From NCBI GenBank assembly GCA_016182845.1, contig JACPFT010000015.1:1-64000 (forward strand): DNA of 64,000 bases, read 5' to 3'. A program made the position numbers and the translations under genes. This DNA is from Gammaproteobacteria bacterium (GTDB taxonomy: Bacteria; Pseudomonadota; Gammaproteobacteria; Enterobacterales; Permianibacteraceae). Under the pieces are notes generated by a model that saw only the letters and a list, made by a program, of their open reading frames with translations, was not told the DNA's origin and made no database searches. Of this stretch, positions 45,501 to 53,586 are shown piece after piece. Positions within the stretch are counted from its first letter, which is position 1. Each line of letters begins with the position of its first letter.

Positions 45501-47552
45501 ATAGGCCTTGATAAGCAAAGGCTTAGCTGGCACCGCGTCCTTCCAAAGCATCTTTGGCAAAAACATAGAAATTCCGTTCACCCCGCCAAAAGCAAGGCGA
45601 CCATCGGGCAAGGCAATGGCAGCCCCTTTATTAAATTCACTGCCAGGGAGCCCTGAACCAACTCCATATTTTCTAATTTTTTTCGACATTGGATTTAAAG
45701 AAAACAGCCCGTTAGCGGTCCCACCCCAAATCACCCCCTCGAGGTCCTCGACCAGACTAAATACACGGGAAGATGGCAGACCGTGCTCTACACCAAAATA
45801 GAGGAAGCTGCCATCCGACTCCTGAAACATGGCGAGCCCTTGCATCGTAGCCACCCAAACGCCACCATCCCTTGCAACCAATATGCGCGACACATTGTCA
45901 GAGGGCAAACTCTTTGGCTCACTGATATTGTGCCGAAATATTCGCATCGATTCACTTAATGGCCATGCAGCAGGAAGGCGCACTAGACCGGAGTCGAACA
46001 TAGCTATCCAGAGCCGCCCCATCGAATCCTTCGACGCGTCGCTCACGATAGCTGGACCATTAGAATCTAACGGGAAAAACGGGCGCACCGAATCTCCAAG
46101 CCTGACCTCATCAAGGCCAACTTTTGTGGCAACCAATACGCTATTATTAAAGCCTTCACCAATCCAAAATATCTCGTCACCTCGCAACTTAAGCGCGCCT
46201 TTAGTTCCTAGCCGAGCCAGCTCAACTCCATCTCTATTGAACACCTTAACCCCTGCATACCCACCGACCCACACGCCCCCATTCTTATCGGCATAAATAG
46301 CTTCGCTATGTGAGTCAGCGCCTGGCAGCAGTGAAATTTTACCATCACCATATTTGCCATCTAGACCAACAACGCCAGCCCCACCACCGGCAGTAGCAAA
46401 ATACAAACCATTTACTTCATCATAAGTGAGCCCAGTAATCATATTCTCCGATATACGATTCTTAGATTGACCTTTTGTGTAGTTCTCTAGAACGCGGCTT
46501 TCGATTATCTCCTGTGCCACACCGTTTTCCGTCCCCACCCACAAGCACGCCTCCCTATCTAGATACAGTGACCATACCGTGTTGCTTGGTAGACTTGCCC
46601 TCTCGCTAACTGAGGCTACGTAGCGACTATTTTCTTTACCTTCGCCATCAATGATGGCAACTCCGGCGCTCAGCGTTGCCAACGCGATCCTATCATCACC
46701 TATTGGCTGAATAGAAAATATACCTACATCCTTGACCGAATCAGCTTCTTTCATGTACCTCCGGACAACAGCCTCATTTTTCGACTCAATCGCCATCAAG
46801 CCGCTATTAAGGCTGCCAATCCAAAGTCTGCCTCTATCGTAATGCAAAGCCGTTATGAAGGGGTCAATATCCGAGACAGGAGATATTCGCACAGGTATGT
46901 AGAGACCGGACCCGGTCATATTTGCTCGAAATAGACCAGAACCATAAGTACCAATCCAAAGCGTACCATCCGGCTCCGCCGCCAAGGCTCGAATTGGTGA
47001 ACTAGCCTGCCCCCCATTTGAAACAGCTCCTACCATAAATAGCGACGGTCCAATTTTTGAGGCGTGCTTATACAATATCCCTTCTCGGTCACCGAAAATC
47101 CATACCCCGGCTTCCAGAGCCAGAGACGAAGACAACTTTAGCGTGCGTCCATGCTGTAGCTCGCGACTTTCAATTCCTACGATTAGACTTACGTCTTTTT
47201 TTATGTCATACCAATATGCACCCGACGTCGCTCCAACTAGCAACATGTCATCGCCAACGTACTCAATGACATTTACCTCGCTATTGAATGGATTGCCCCT
47301 CCCACTCCCGCCGACTTTGACAACTTCACGACCGTCATAGCGGTCAAGCCCCCCTTGCGTTCCGATCCATGCAAAACCTCTAGGATCGCGACGAATAACA
47401 CGTATGGTGCTCTGGGAGAGCCCGTCCTCAACAGAGATCTTCCGAAAAGCCAAGGCTTGCGACTCCTCACAAACAATGGCTACAAGAAGCGCTGACACAT
47501 GAATACACCACGAACACTTACGCAATCTGAACAGTTCAAATGCAGCTATCAT
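42528..47552 (-). CDS. Hybrid propeller-sensor kinase with REC, GGDEF and EAL
   Basis: 1674 residues from ATG 47552 (GGGG upstream; GTG 47564 possible). Order: signal peptide (about 1-30); two-component-regulator beta-propeller repeats (about 40-700, e.g. FAWIGTQGGLDRYDG, LWIGTYGSGLFRA, VWVGGYAGVKVFN); Y_Y_Y domain (about 710-790); TM (about 795-820); HisKA with His in KTSHELRTPLIGIIG (about 846); HATPase (GVGLGLPICRYL, about 1025); REC (VLVADDERVCR, about 1090); GGDEF-type (about 1230-1400) whose motif is FEGDQ, so cyclase activity is probably lost; EAL (about 1420-1660) with intact GVEALIRW, LEITES, DDFGTGYSSL and AEGIET. Likely a sensor-gated c-di-GMP phosphodiesterase. The sensor half is clearly more AT-rich than the enzymatic half. 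Confidence 0.92.
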   Translation of the reverse strand: MIAAFELFRLRKCSWCIHVSALLVAIVCEESQALAFRKISVEDGLSQSTIRVIRRDPRGFAWIGTQGGLDRYDGREVVKVGGSGRGNPFNSEVNVIEYVGDDMLLVGATSGAYWYDIKKDVSLIVGIESRELQHGRTLKLSSSLALEAGVWIFGDREGILYKHASKIGPSLFMVGAVSNGGQASSPIRALAAEPDGTLWIGTYGSGLFRANMTGSGLYIPVRISPVSDIDPFITALHYDRGRLWIGSLNSGLMAIESKNEAVVRRYMKEADSVKDVGIFSIQPIGDDRIALATLSAGVAIIDGEGKENSRYVASVSERASLPSNTVWSLYLDREACLWVGTENGVAQEIIESRVLENYTKGQSKNRISENMITGLTYDEVNGLYFATAGGGAGVVGLDGKYGDGKISLLPGADSHSEAIYADKNGGVWVGGYAGVKVFNRDGVELARLGTKGALKLRGDEIFWIGEGFNNSVLVATKVGLDEVRLGDSVRPFFPLDSNGPAIVSDASKDSMGRLWIAMFDSGLVRLPAAWPLSESMRIFRHNISEPKSLPSDNVSRILVARDGGVWVATMQGLAMFQESDGSFLYFGVEHGLPSSRVFSLVEDLEGVIWGGTANGLFSLNPMSKKIRKYGVGSGLPGSEFNKGAAIALPDGRLAFGGVNGISMFLPKMLWKDAVPAKPLLIKAYVNDYELDHMDSRLDREIFDAKHLRVNYNEHLLRLYFASMGMRGASDVSYRYRIGRLHEDWVVLPSGERYVALTGLSPGDYELEMKAVSSSSGSESEPMQLFIHMEPPWWLTKWAYAGYVILTMFALLLIRRGYLLKITMQEAVSGELRALNAAKDEFLAKTSHELRTPLIGIIGVAETLKDGGANSPEFIRNRLGMIVSSGKRLSKLVDDILDVTRLKEGKLEIFPKPLELREFVAFTIETFSVMFNQPQERVVNAIPLGSIWVQADESRLEQVLFNLLSNALKYAPMGEVVIDCSVDEESVTVRVCDKGIGVPDAMKASIFEDFAQAHTDSGAGGVGLGLPICRYLLALHGGRIWVEDNPVGQGSCFLFTLPRVCANENGAPASRPARERPAVVQDEEVLSRPGPGAHVLVADDERVCRCVMGDFLADAGYRVSLVRDGGEAIAFMDAHDDVDLICVDVVMPVASGLAVCQHVRERYPLTELPILVMSAKTQMQDIVAGLSVGANDYVAKPVDKGEFLARVTNLLALRSAFQLRKQRDEAQDLARASMRLALHHANTDSLTGLPLRNVVNAYLQDYVADGEHACGALFVDLDRLGKVNASYGHSVGDEILKQTAGRLRDLLKGESHVVRFEGDQFLIALGGMPLAHQQCYSQLVDLAGRCVAALAEPFHVAGNSISIASSLGISLFPFVSQSVEELIRHSSIAMRHAKSRSSTHFLFYEASMEAGGRYAFELESRMREALKNSEFELHYQPQIDIASGGIGGVEALIRWRNPDKGLVPPGQFIPLAEENGFIVEIGRWVLEQACRDYCRWREEGLVVDKVAVNLSAVQFREDGLVELVAKTLRETGMPAENLELEITESATMDNMERTLQVLRQLHGLGCILSIDDFGTGYSSLSYLKQFPVHALKIDQSFVRDVLKDEESRAIIQSIITLAHSLHLHTIAEGIETAEQYAMLAAMGSEEGQGYFFSKPLPEPAFLSYARNFMPQRIRC

Positions 47553-47756
47553 AAACCACCCCACGCAGCCTTATAGAAATCTTCTATTTGCGCGCTCACA
47601 AACTCAATCTACTCTACTCACCAGCCAGTACATTTTTGCAATATCACTTACAACCAATCGCCTGCGAACATCAAAATTGTAGACAATCATGCGCAATCAA
47701 GTTTCACGAAAAACTCACGCACTGTAAAAATAACAATCCGGAATGGAGCCATTACC

Positions 47757-48545
47757 ATGAACACATTTATCAAGCTCGCGACAGCATCCGCCCTTCTGGC
47801 GCCACTCATTGCAGCTATCGCGAATCCAAGCATCAGCAAAATTGAGTACATTGACTATAGCGATCCATCAAGATACCAAAACATTGATATTGGCAAATAC
47901 AATGCTTTGATAATCGACAGCAACGACTACTACGCTAGAATCGTTGGAGAATATTGCGAAGAGAACCCTAAGACGCCGACTGGCTGCGCTGACTGGAAAA
48001 CAAAACCAGAAGACATGAAAGTTGCTAAAATATCTCCAACACCATTTCACGCAATCTTTATTGTTGTCACCATTCAAGATGGAGCAGACAGCTATAAAAA
48101 GTCTTTTAGCTACATCAACAACGGCAACGAAGGCGACGTCGTCGGCCTATTCTGGACAGACGAAAGCGTTAATTGGTTAGATTATTATTATAGCGACGAT
48201 ATGTTCCCGTCTAAAAAAGGTGGGTTTTACGATCTATCTCCCGAGGATCAAATCCGCGTAGCCCAGCTTTTGAACAAGCGATTCCACGCGAGAGGGAAAG
48301 ACAAGTTCGTCGACGGTAAAATCTTAAATCCCAAAAATCTTAACAACATGATTGATAGACTTTGGCGGAGGGGGCATCCCTACCAGGAAACTGAAGATTT
48401 AGGAAAGCCGCTGGTATTAGCTAAATACGGCAACTCGGCGTCTAGTGAACCCTTGCGTGTTCCCGTTCAAGCGCAGGCTACAACCACCTTAACCTCCGAA
48501 ACACCAGCAACTGCCCCACAGCCAACACCAGCAACACGCCGCTGA
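47757..48545 (+). CDS. AT-rich orphan secreted protein, 3' end overlapping zntB
   Basis: 262 residues. Signal peptide (1 to about 22, ending LIAAIANP). The mature part is hydrophilic, with YNALIIDSNDYYARIVGEYC and NWLDYYYSDDMFPSKKGG; two cysteines near residues 62 and 76. The C-terminal tail TTLTSETPATAPQPTPATRR is encoded by the antisense of the zntB 3' end, so the original C-terminus was probably lost or replaced. No recognised family. The base composition is far more AT-rich than its neighbours. It lies opposite the hybrid kinase, also AT-rich at that end, and may have arrived with it. Confidence 0.6.
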   Translation: MNTFIKLATASALLAPLIAAIANPSISKIEYIDYSDPSRYQNIDIGKYNALIIDSNDYYARIVGEYCEENPKTPTGCADWKTKPEDMKVAKISPTPFHAIFIVVTIQDGADSYKKSFSYINNGNEGDVVGLFWTDESVNWLDYYYSDDMFPSKKGGFYDLSPEDQIRVAQLLNKRFHARGKDKFVDGKILNPKNLNNMIDRLWRRGHPYQETEDLGKPLVLAKYGNSASSEPLRVPVQAQATTTLTSETPATAPQPTPATRR

Positions 48546-49476
48546 CGATATGAAATCCCAGCGGCGAGTCGGCGCCGGGAATACCGCCGACGTTGATGCC
48601 CAGCAGACCGGTGATGAAGGTGAGGGGCAGGAACAGGCCGGTCATCAGGGTCATGGCGTAGATGGTACGGTTCATGGCCTGGGACAATCGGGCGGCGCGC
48701 TGGTCCTGGAGGATGGCGGCGCGTTCGCGGATATTGTCCAGTTCTTCGACGTAGTGGGTGGCGATATTGGACAGCTCGCGCCAGGCGTCCTTGTGTTTGC
48801 CGAATAGCCAGGGTGGGCTCATGCCGCGCAGATGGGCGAACATGTCGCGCTGGGGCGCGAGGTAACGGCGCAGTTCCACGGCGTCGCGGCGGATGCCGGA
48901 CAACTTTTGTTCCGGAAATTGCTTGCGACGCGCATCGGCGAGGATTTCCAGGTCGGCCAGCTCGTTGTCGACGGCGTCGATGGCGGATTCGAAGCGGTAG
49001 TTGATGCGCTCGGCGATGCGCCGCAGGAGTTCCGGGATGCTGCGCGCGCCCTTGCCCTTGCTTAGGGCCTCGCGGCAGTCCTTGGCGGCGAGGACATGGC
49101 GCTTTCTCAGGGTGATCAACCGGCCCGGTTCCACCCAGGCGCGCAGCGACACCAAGTCGGTGGGATCGTCGCCCTCGTTGAAATTCAGGCCGCGCATCAT
49201 CAGCAGCAGGCTCTCGCCGGAGCCGAACTCGGCGCGCGGCCGCGTGTCTTCGCGCAACAACGCGCCGGCGTTGATGCTATCCAGCCCGCTCTCCTCGTAG
49301 AGCCAGGCCTGGACCTTGGGGTGGGAGCGGTCCACATGGGCCCACAGCGGTCCCTGCTCCGGACGCCAGGCCTTCAGCTCGTCCCAGCCGATCTGCCGGG
49401 AACCGCCCTGGCCATTGAGGATCAGCGCATAGACCAGGCCGTCCACCGGCTCCAGGTAGGGGAAATCAGAGCTCAT
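48478..49476 (-). CDS. zntB: Zinc transporter ZntB (CorA family)
   Basis: 332 residues. Long N-terminal cytoplasmic funnel (about 1-265), two C-terminal helices (about 270-292 and 302-325) with the pore motif GINVGGIPG, characteristic of ZntB rather than GMN-type CorA. Ends VFRRLRWL. Its start codon overlaps the stop of the upstream MscS gene by 11 bases, so the pair is an operon. The far end overlaps the AT-rich ORF on the other strand by 68 bases. Confidence 0.93.
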   Translation of the reverse strand: MSSDFPYLEPVDGLVYALILNGQGGSRQIGWDELKAWRPEQGPLWAHVDRSHPKVQAWLYEESGLDSINAGALLREDTRPRAEFGSGESLLLMMRGLNFNEGDDPTDLVSLRAWVEPGRLITLRKRHVLAAKDCREALSKGKGARSIPELLRRIAERINYRFESAIDAVDNELADLEILADARRKQFPEQKLSGIRRDAVELRRYLAPQRDMFAHLRGMSPPWLFGKHKDAWRELSNIATHYVEELDNIRERAAILQDQRAARLSQAMNRTIYAMTLMTGLFLPLTFITGLLGINVGGIPGADSPLGFHIVSGVLLVLAVGQLLVFRRLRWL

Positions 49477-51862
49477 CGTTCAGCTTGTCCATGGGCACAC
49501 CCGGCACCGGGCTCTGGAAGAATTGCGGCACGCCGTCCGGGTAGCGGATATGCAGCTCGCGCTGCGGGAAGGGGATACTAATGCCGTTTTCCCGGAAAGC
49601 CTTGTCGATGGCGTAATTGATATCGCTTTCGACCAGGCGGGCCTCTTCCACATTGCGGATCACCGCGCGCACCTCGAAGTTCAGCGCCGAATCGCCGAAG
49701 CCTCGGAACAAGACGCGCGCCGGCGGCAGCGCCGGATCGTTGCGCACCACGTCCGGGTGTTTGCAGACGATGTCCAGCAGCAGGTCGCGCACCTTCTCCA
49801 CGTCCGAGCCATAGGCCACGCCGATGGGGAGCACGATGCGCCCGAAGGTGTCCTGCAGCACGCGGTTGATGACCTGGCCGGTGATGAATTCGGAATTGGG
49901 CACGATGACGTCAGCGCGATCGGCGGTCTTGATGCGCGTCGAACGGATGGAGATCTTCTGCACGAAGCCTTCCGTGCCGCCCACCACGACCAGATCGCCG
50001 GGGCGGATGGGCCGTTCCAGAAGGAGGATCAGGCCGGAGATGAAATTGCTCACCACGTTCTGCAGACCGAAGCCTATGCCCACCGACAGGGCGCCGGCGA
50101 TGACCGCCAGGTTGGACAGGTCGATACCTGCCAGGGACAGGCCGGCTACGGCCGCCACGGCGACGCCGCCGTACCAGAAGATGGTGGCGATGGCTTCACG
50201 GGCGCCCTTGGACACCTTGCTCTCGCGCACCCACTCGCCCTGCATGCGCTCGCGCAGCCAGCGGAATGCCGTGAGCAACACGGCGAAGAGCAGGACGCCC
50301 AGCAGGATGTTTTCCGGAACGATCTTTAGCTCGCCGAGCGTAAAGCCCTCGCTCAAGGCGTCGAGCAGCTTGCGGAAACCTTCGTCGGACAAACCCCAGA
50401 TGCGCAGCAAGGCGATGCCGCCGCCGGCCCAGAGCAACGCGATCAAGACCACGTGCAAGGCCAGGACACCGGGAATGGCCTCGTCCTCGGCCAGACCCAG
50501 CTTGGCGCGCAGGCGCTGTTGCCAGGGGTAGTTGCCGCCGTCCAGGGCGCGGAAGAAGTCGCCGGCCAGGGACAGGGCCAGGCGCACGCCGCCCAGCACG
50601 CCGATGGACAGCATTTCGGCATTGAGCAGAGCGCGGGCCAGGACCCGGTAGCCGGCCACATCGCAGAAGAACACCACGACGCTGCCCGCCAGCAACAGCC
50701 GCCAACCCCAGCGCAGCACCGCCAGGGACGAGACCCGCGAGGCGTAGTAGGCGGAAAAGCCGGTGGCCACCGCCGTCACCAGGGTCAGGAAGCCGGTCAG
50801 ACGGAAGGGCAGATCCAGGACCACCGCCGGCTCCAAACGCGCGGCCATCTGCGCCAGCAGGCCGAAGGCATACCAGGGCACGGCCGCTGCGTACAGGGCG
50901 CGCAGACTCCAGCGCAGGCGGCGCAGCATCGGTCGCACGCCCTCCTCGGCGCCGATGCTCAAGGTCAGGCTTTCCAGGACCACCAGGATCAGGGCACCCA
51001 GCCCCGCCATGCGCAAAACCTTGGCCCAGTACAGCTCGCCGTCGCCCAGATAGCCCGCCTTGGCGTAGGCCAGGGCGCTGGCGATGAGCAGCATCAGGGG
51101 CGCGTGAAAGAAAGCCGAGCGCAGGACGGCATTGACGAAGCGGCGCGAGAAGGAACGCGTGGCCTCCACGGGCGCCGGGCGGAAGCGGAAACGCAGGCTC
51201 AAGCCCAGGCCCAAGCTCAGGAACAGCGAGGTCCACAACCAGCCGCCGTCGAAGGGCGGCGCCTGCCAGAGGGGTCGGCTCCGTTCCTGCCAGCCGGGAA
51301 CCGACGGGGTATGAGCCGGGCCCTCGGCGGGCAGGGGCTCGGCCGAGCGCTTGCCGAAAAGCAGGGTCCAGAGCGGGACTTCGCGCTGAAGATAAACGGC
51401 CTCCTCGGCGCGCTTGCGCGCGGCGCCCAGGCGCTCGGCCGCCTGGCGGATATTGAGCTGGAACAGGGCGCAGGTACTGGCGCGGGCGGTGAGCTTCTTC
51501 AGCTCGGTGTTGAGCTCGGCGCGGCGCTTCTTCAGCTCGGAGGTATCGCCGGCGGCATCGGGTGGCAGAGTCGCCACGGCGGCGTTGATGCCGGAGAGAT
51601 CCTGCTTGGCCTGGGCCTCGCAGCCGCTGGCCAGCTCCAGGTAGCGGGTGAGCTCCGCCGCCTTGGTCTGCATCTCCGCCTGGCTCAGCTCATCGTCGTC
51701 GAGCTTGCGGTGAAGCCGGCGCAGCTCCGCCTCGACCTTGCGTTCCTCGAAGACCGGTTTCGGCTGGGCGTCCGGTTTGGCCGGTTCGGCGGCCTGGAGC
51801 GGCGTGCCAGCGCACAGGGCGGCGAGCAGCATGGGACCGAATCGTTTGAACAAGGCAAGCAT
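49466..51862 (-). CDS. Mechanosensitive channel, MscS family (large)
   Basis: 798 residues from ATG 51862 (GGAG five bases upstream); the frame runs 33 codons further but that region is a repeat. Signal peptide (ending GTPLQA), periplasmic coiled-coil (about 30-155), multiple helices (about 215-560), then the MscS pore and beta domain (about 590-780): IAGALSVGIGFGLQNVVSNF and LERPIRPGDLVVVGG. The size and long N-terminus resemble MscM/MscK-type channels that release solutes on hypo-osmotic shock. Operon with zntB. Confidence 0.9.
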   Translation of the reverse strand: MLALFKRFGPMLLAALCAGTPLQAAEPAKPDAQPKPVFEERKVEAELRRLHRKLDDDELSQAEMQTKAAELTRYLELASGCEAQAKQDLSGINAAVATLPPDAAGDTSELKKRRAELNTELKKLTARASTCALFQLNIRQAAERLGAARKRAEEAVYLQREVPLWTLLFGKRSAEPLPAEGPAHTPSVPGWQERSRPLWQAPPFDGGWLWTSLFLSLGLGLSLRFRFRPAPVEATRSFSRRFVNAVLRSAFFHAPLMLLIASALAYAKAGYLGDGELYWAKVLRMAGLGALILVVLESLTLSIGAEEGVRPMLRRLRWSLRALYAAAVPWYAFGLLAQMAARLEPAVVLDLPFRLTGFLTLVTAVATGFSAYYASRVSSLAVLRWGWRLLLAGSVVVFFCDVAGYRVLARALLNAEMLSIGVLGGVRLALSLAGDFFRALDGGNYPWQQRLRAKLGLAEDEAIPGVLALHVVLIALLWAGGGIALLRIWGLSDEGFRKLLDALSEGFTLGELKIVPENILLGVLLFAVLLTAFRWLRERMQGEWVRESKVSKGAREAIATIFWYGGVAVAAVAGLSLAGIDLSNLAVIAGALSVGIGFGLQNVVSNFISGLILLLERPIRPGDLVVVGGTEGFVQKISIRSTRIKTADRADVIVPNSEFITGQVINRVLQDTFGRIVLPIGVAYGSDVEKVRDLLLDIVCKHPDVVRNDPALPPARVLFRGFGDSALNFEVRAVIRNVEEARLVESDINYAIDKAFRENGISIPFPQRELHIRYPDGVPQFFQSPVPGVPMDKLNDEL

Positions 51863-51900
51863 AGAGACTCCGCGCGACGAACGATGCCGTTCACGAGAGC

Positions 51901-51999
51901 CGTTCGTGGTGAGCTTGTCGAACCACGTTCGGCCCTGCCGCAAGGGGAATAGCCCATTCACCCTTCGACTGGCTCAGGACGAACGGGCTATTCCCCTTG
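51901..51999. repeat. Dispersed palindromic element, family B copy 1
   Basis: CGTTCGTGGTGAGCTTGTCG...and TTCGACTGGCTCAGGACGAA, plus the AAGGGGAATAGCCC / GGGCTATTCCCCTT arms. Same modules as the element at 63566-63733. The region 51863-52113 between the MscS channel and rimK holds little else. A partial family-B end (AAACGGCGTTACGC) continues to about 52017. Confidence 0.7.
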
Positions 52000-52113
52000 T
52001 GTAAACGGCGTTACGCATGACAAAAGCGTGTAGGAGCCCGAAGCCCCCCGCTAAAGCGCGGATTATTGCCCTTTCGACGGCGCACGCCAAGCGATTGCGG
52101 CATTCTTCGGACT

Positions 52114-53019
52114 TCAGCCTCGCCCCTTGGTCTTGGTCTTGTTGTGATGGGCGTTCTTCTCGATGAATTCGATGATCTGCCCGGCGATGTCCTTGCCCGT
52201 TGTGCGCTCGATGCCGTTCAGGCCCGGCGAGGAATTGACTTCCAGGACCATGGGGCCGCGTTCGGAGCGCAGGATGTCCACGCCGGCGACGCTGAGGCCG
52301 ATGATCTTGGCGGCTTCGGCGGCAAGGGCGCGCTCCTCGGGGGAGATCTTGATGGCCGTGGCCACGCCGCCGCGATGCAGGTTGGAGCGAAACTCCCCGG
52401 CCTTGGCCTGGCGCTTCATGGCCGCCACCACCTTGTCGCCCACCACGAAGCAGCGGATATCGGCGCCCTGGGCCTCGCGGATGTATTCCTGGACCATGAT
52501 ATTGGCCTTCAGGTTCATCAGGGTGTGCATCAGGCTCTCAGCCGCCTGGGCAGACTCGGCGAGCATGACGCCGCGGCCCTGGGTGCCCTCCAGCAGCTTG
52601 ACCACGAGCGGCGCGCCGCCCACCAGGTCGATGACCCGGGGAATGTCTTCCGGGTCGTGGGCGAAGCCGGTGGCCGGCAGGCCCACGCCCTTGCGCGACA
52701 GGAGCTGCATGGCCCGCAGCTTGTCGCGGGAGCGGGTGATGGCCACGGACTCGTTGACCGGGAAGACATTCATCATCTCGAACTGGCGCAGCACCGCCGT
52801 GCCGTAGAAAGTGATGGAGGCACCGATGCGCGGGATCACGGCATCGAAGCTGCTCAGGGGCTCGCCGCGCGAGAACATCTGCGGCGCGCCGGGCGCCATG
52901 TGCATGTAGCAGTGCAGGGGGTCGATGATCTTCATCTCGTGATCCCGCGCCTGGCCGGCCTCCACCAGGCGCCGGGTCGAGTAAAGCTGGGGATTGCGCG
53001 AGAGTATGGCGATCCTCAT
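52114..53019 (-). CDS. rimK: Ribosomal protein S6 glutamate ligase
   Basis: ATP-grasp ligase adding glutamates to the C-terminus of S6. 301 residues from ATG 53019. Standard N-terminus [21 protein letters not shown]-grasp motifs: [35 protein letters not shown] and [16 protein letters not shown]-terminal extension of basic residues ([12 protein letters not shown]). The start overlaps the stop of the preceding retropepsin-like gene by 4 bases. No rimA upstream. Confidence 0.96.
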   Translation of the reverse strand: MRIAILSRNPQLYSTRRLVEAGQARDHEMKIIDPLHCYMHMAPGAPQMFSRGEPLSSFDAVIPRIGASITFYGTAVLRQFEMMNVFPVNESVAITRSRDKLRAMQLLSRKGVGLPATGFAHDPEDIPRVIDLVGGAPLVVKLLEGTQGRGVMLAESAQAAESLMHTLMNLKANIMVQEYIREAQGADIRCFVVGDKVVAAMKRQAKAGEFRSNLHRGGVATAIKISPEERALAAEAAKIIGLSVAGVDILRSERGPMVLEVNSSPGLNGIERTTGKDIAGQIIEFIEKNAHHNKTKTKGRG

Positions 53020-53474
53020 TCCAGGGTCTCCGGGTCCCAGCGCTCCGCCGACCCCGGCTCGGGCTGGCCCTGGAGGTAGGAATGCTTGGGATCCACCAGC
53101 ATGCCCGGCAGCAGGGCGCTGCGCCCCAGGAGCATGCGGAAGCGCATGCTGTCGCGGTTGGTGAGGGTGATGTCGATGGGCCAGGCCATGCGCCCTAGCA
53201 CGACCTCGGCACGGATCACGTAGCGCGCCTCCTGGTGGCCGCCGGAATCGGTCACCGGCCGGTAGTCGATGACCGGCGCCTCGCAGGTCACCACGTCCGG
53301 ACGCTTGCGCGAGGGATGGATGGAGAAACGCACCCAATGAGCCCCATCGCGCACGAAGGGCAGCAATTCGAAGGCATGCAGGGCCGAGGTACGCGCCCCC
53401 GTGTCGACTTTCAGCTTGAGCTTGGCCAAGCCCAGCTCCGGCAGCGCAGCCCATTCCCGCCAACCCAAAACCAT
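53016..53474 (-). CDS. RimB-like retropepsin (ATP-dependent zinc protease family)
   Basis: 152 residues from ATG 53474; upstream codons are repeat-derived. Aspartic protease-like motif [14 protein letters not shown] (about residues 23-36) and R-rich [14 protein letters not shown] near the C-terminus. In Pseudomonas rimB-rimK operons this protein is reported to act with RimK on S6 modification. Overlaps rimK by 4 bases. Not distinguishable from other retropepsin homologues without alignment. Confidence 0.85.
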   Translation of the reverse strand: MVLGWREWAALPELGLAKLKLKVDTGARTSALHAFELLPFVRDGAHWVRFSIHPSRKRPDVVTCEAPVIDYRPVTDSGGHQEARYVIRAEVVLGRMAWPIDITLTNRDSMRFRMLLGRSALLPGMLVDPKHSYLQGQPEPGSAERWDPETLE

Positions 53475-53540
53475 GCCTGTTCTCCGGCGTGATCCTAGGC
53501 CAAGTGTAGACGGGATAAAGAAAAAGGGGCATGCGCTTTC

Positions 53541-53578
53541 ACCCTCTCCCCAACCCTCCCCCGTCAAGGGGGAGGGAG
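53541..53578. repeat. Dispersed GC-rich palindrome (CCCTCTCCCC family), copy 2
   Basis: ACCCTCTCCCCAACCCTCCC then CCGTCAAGGGGGAGGGAG. Nearly identical to 3440-3476. Sits between pepB (ends 53587) and rimB (starts 53474), on the 5' side of the rimBK operon. Confidence 0.78.
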
Positions 53579-53586
53579 TAAAACCC

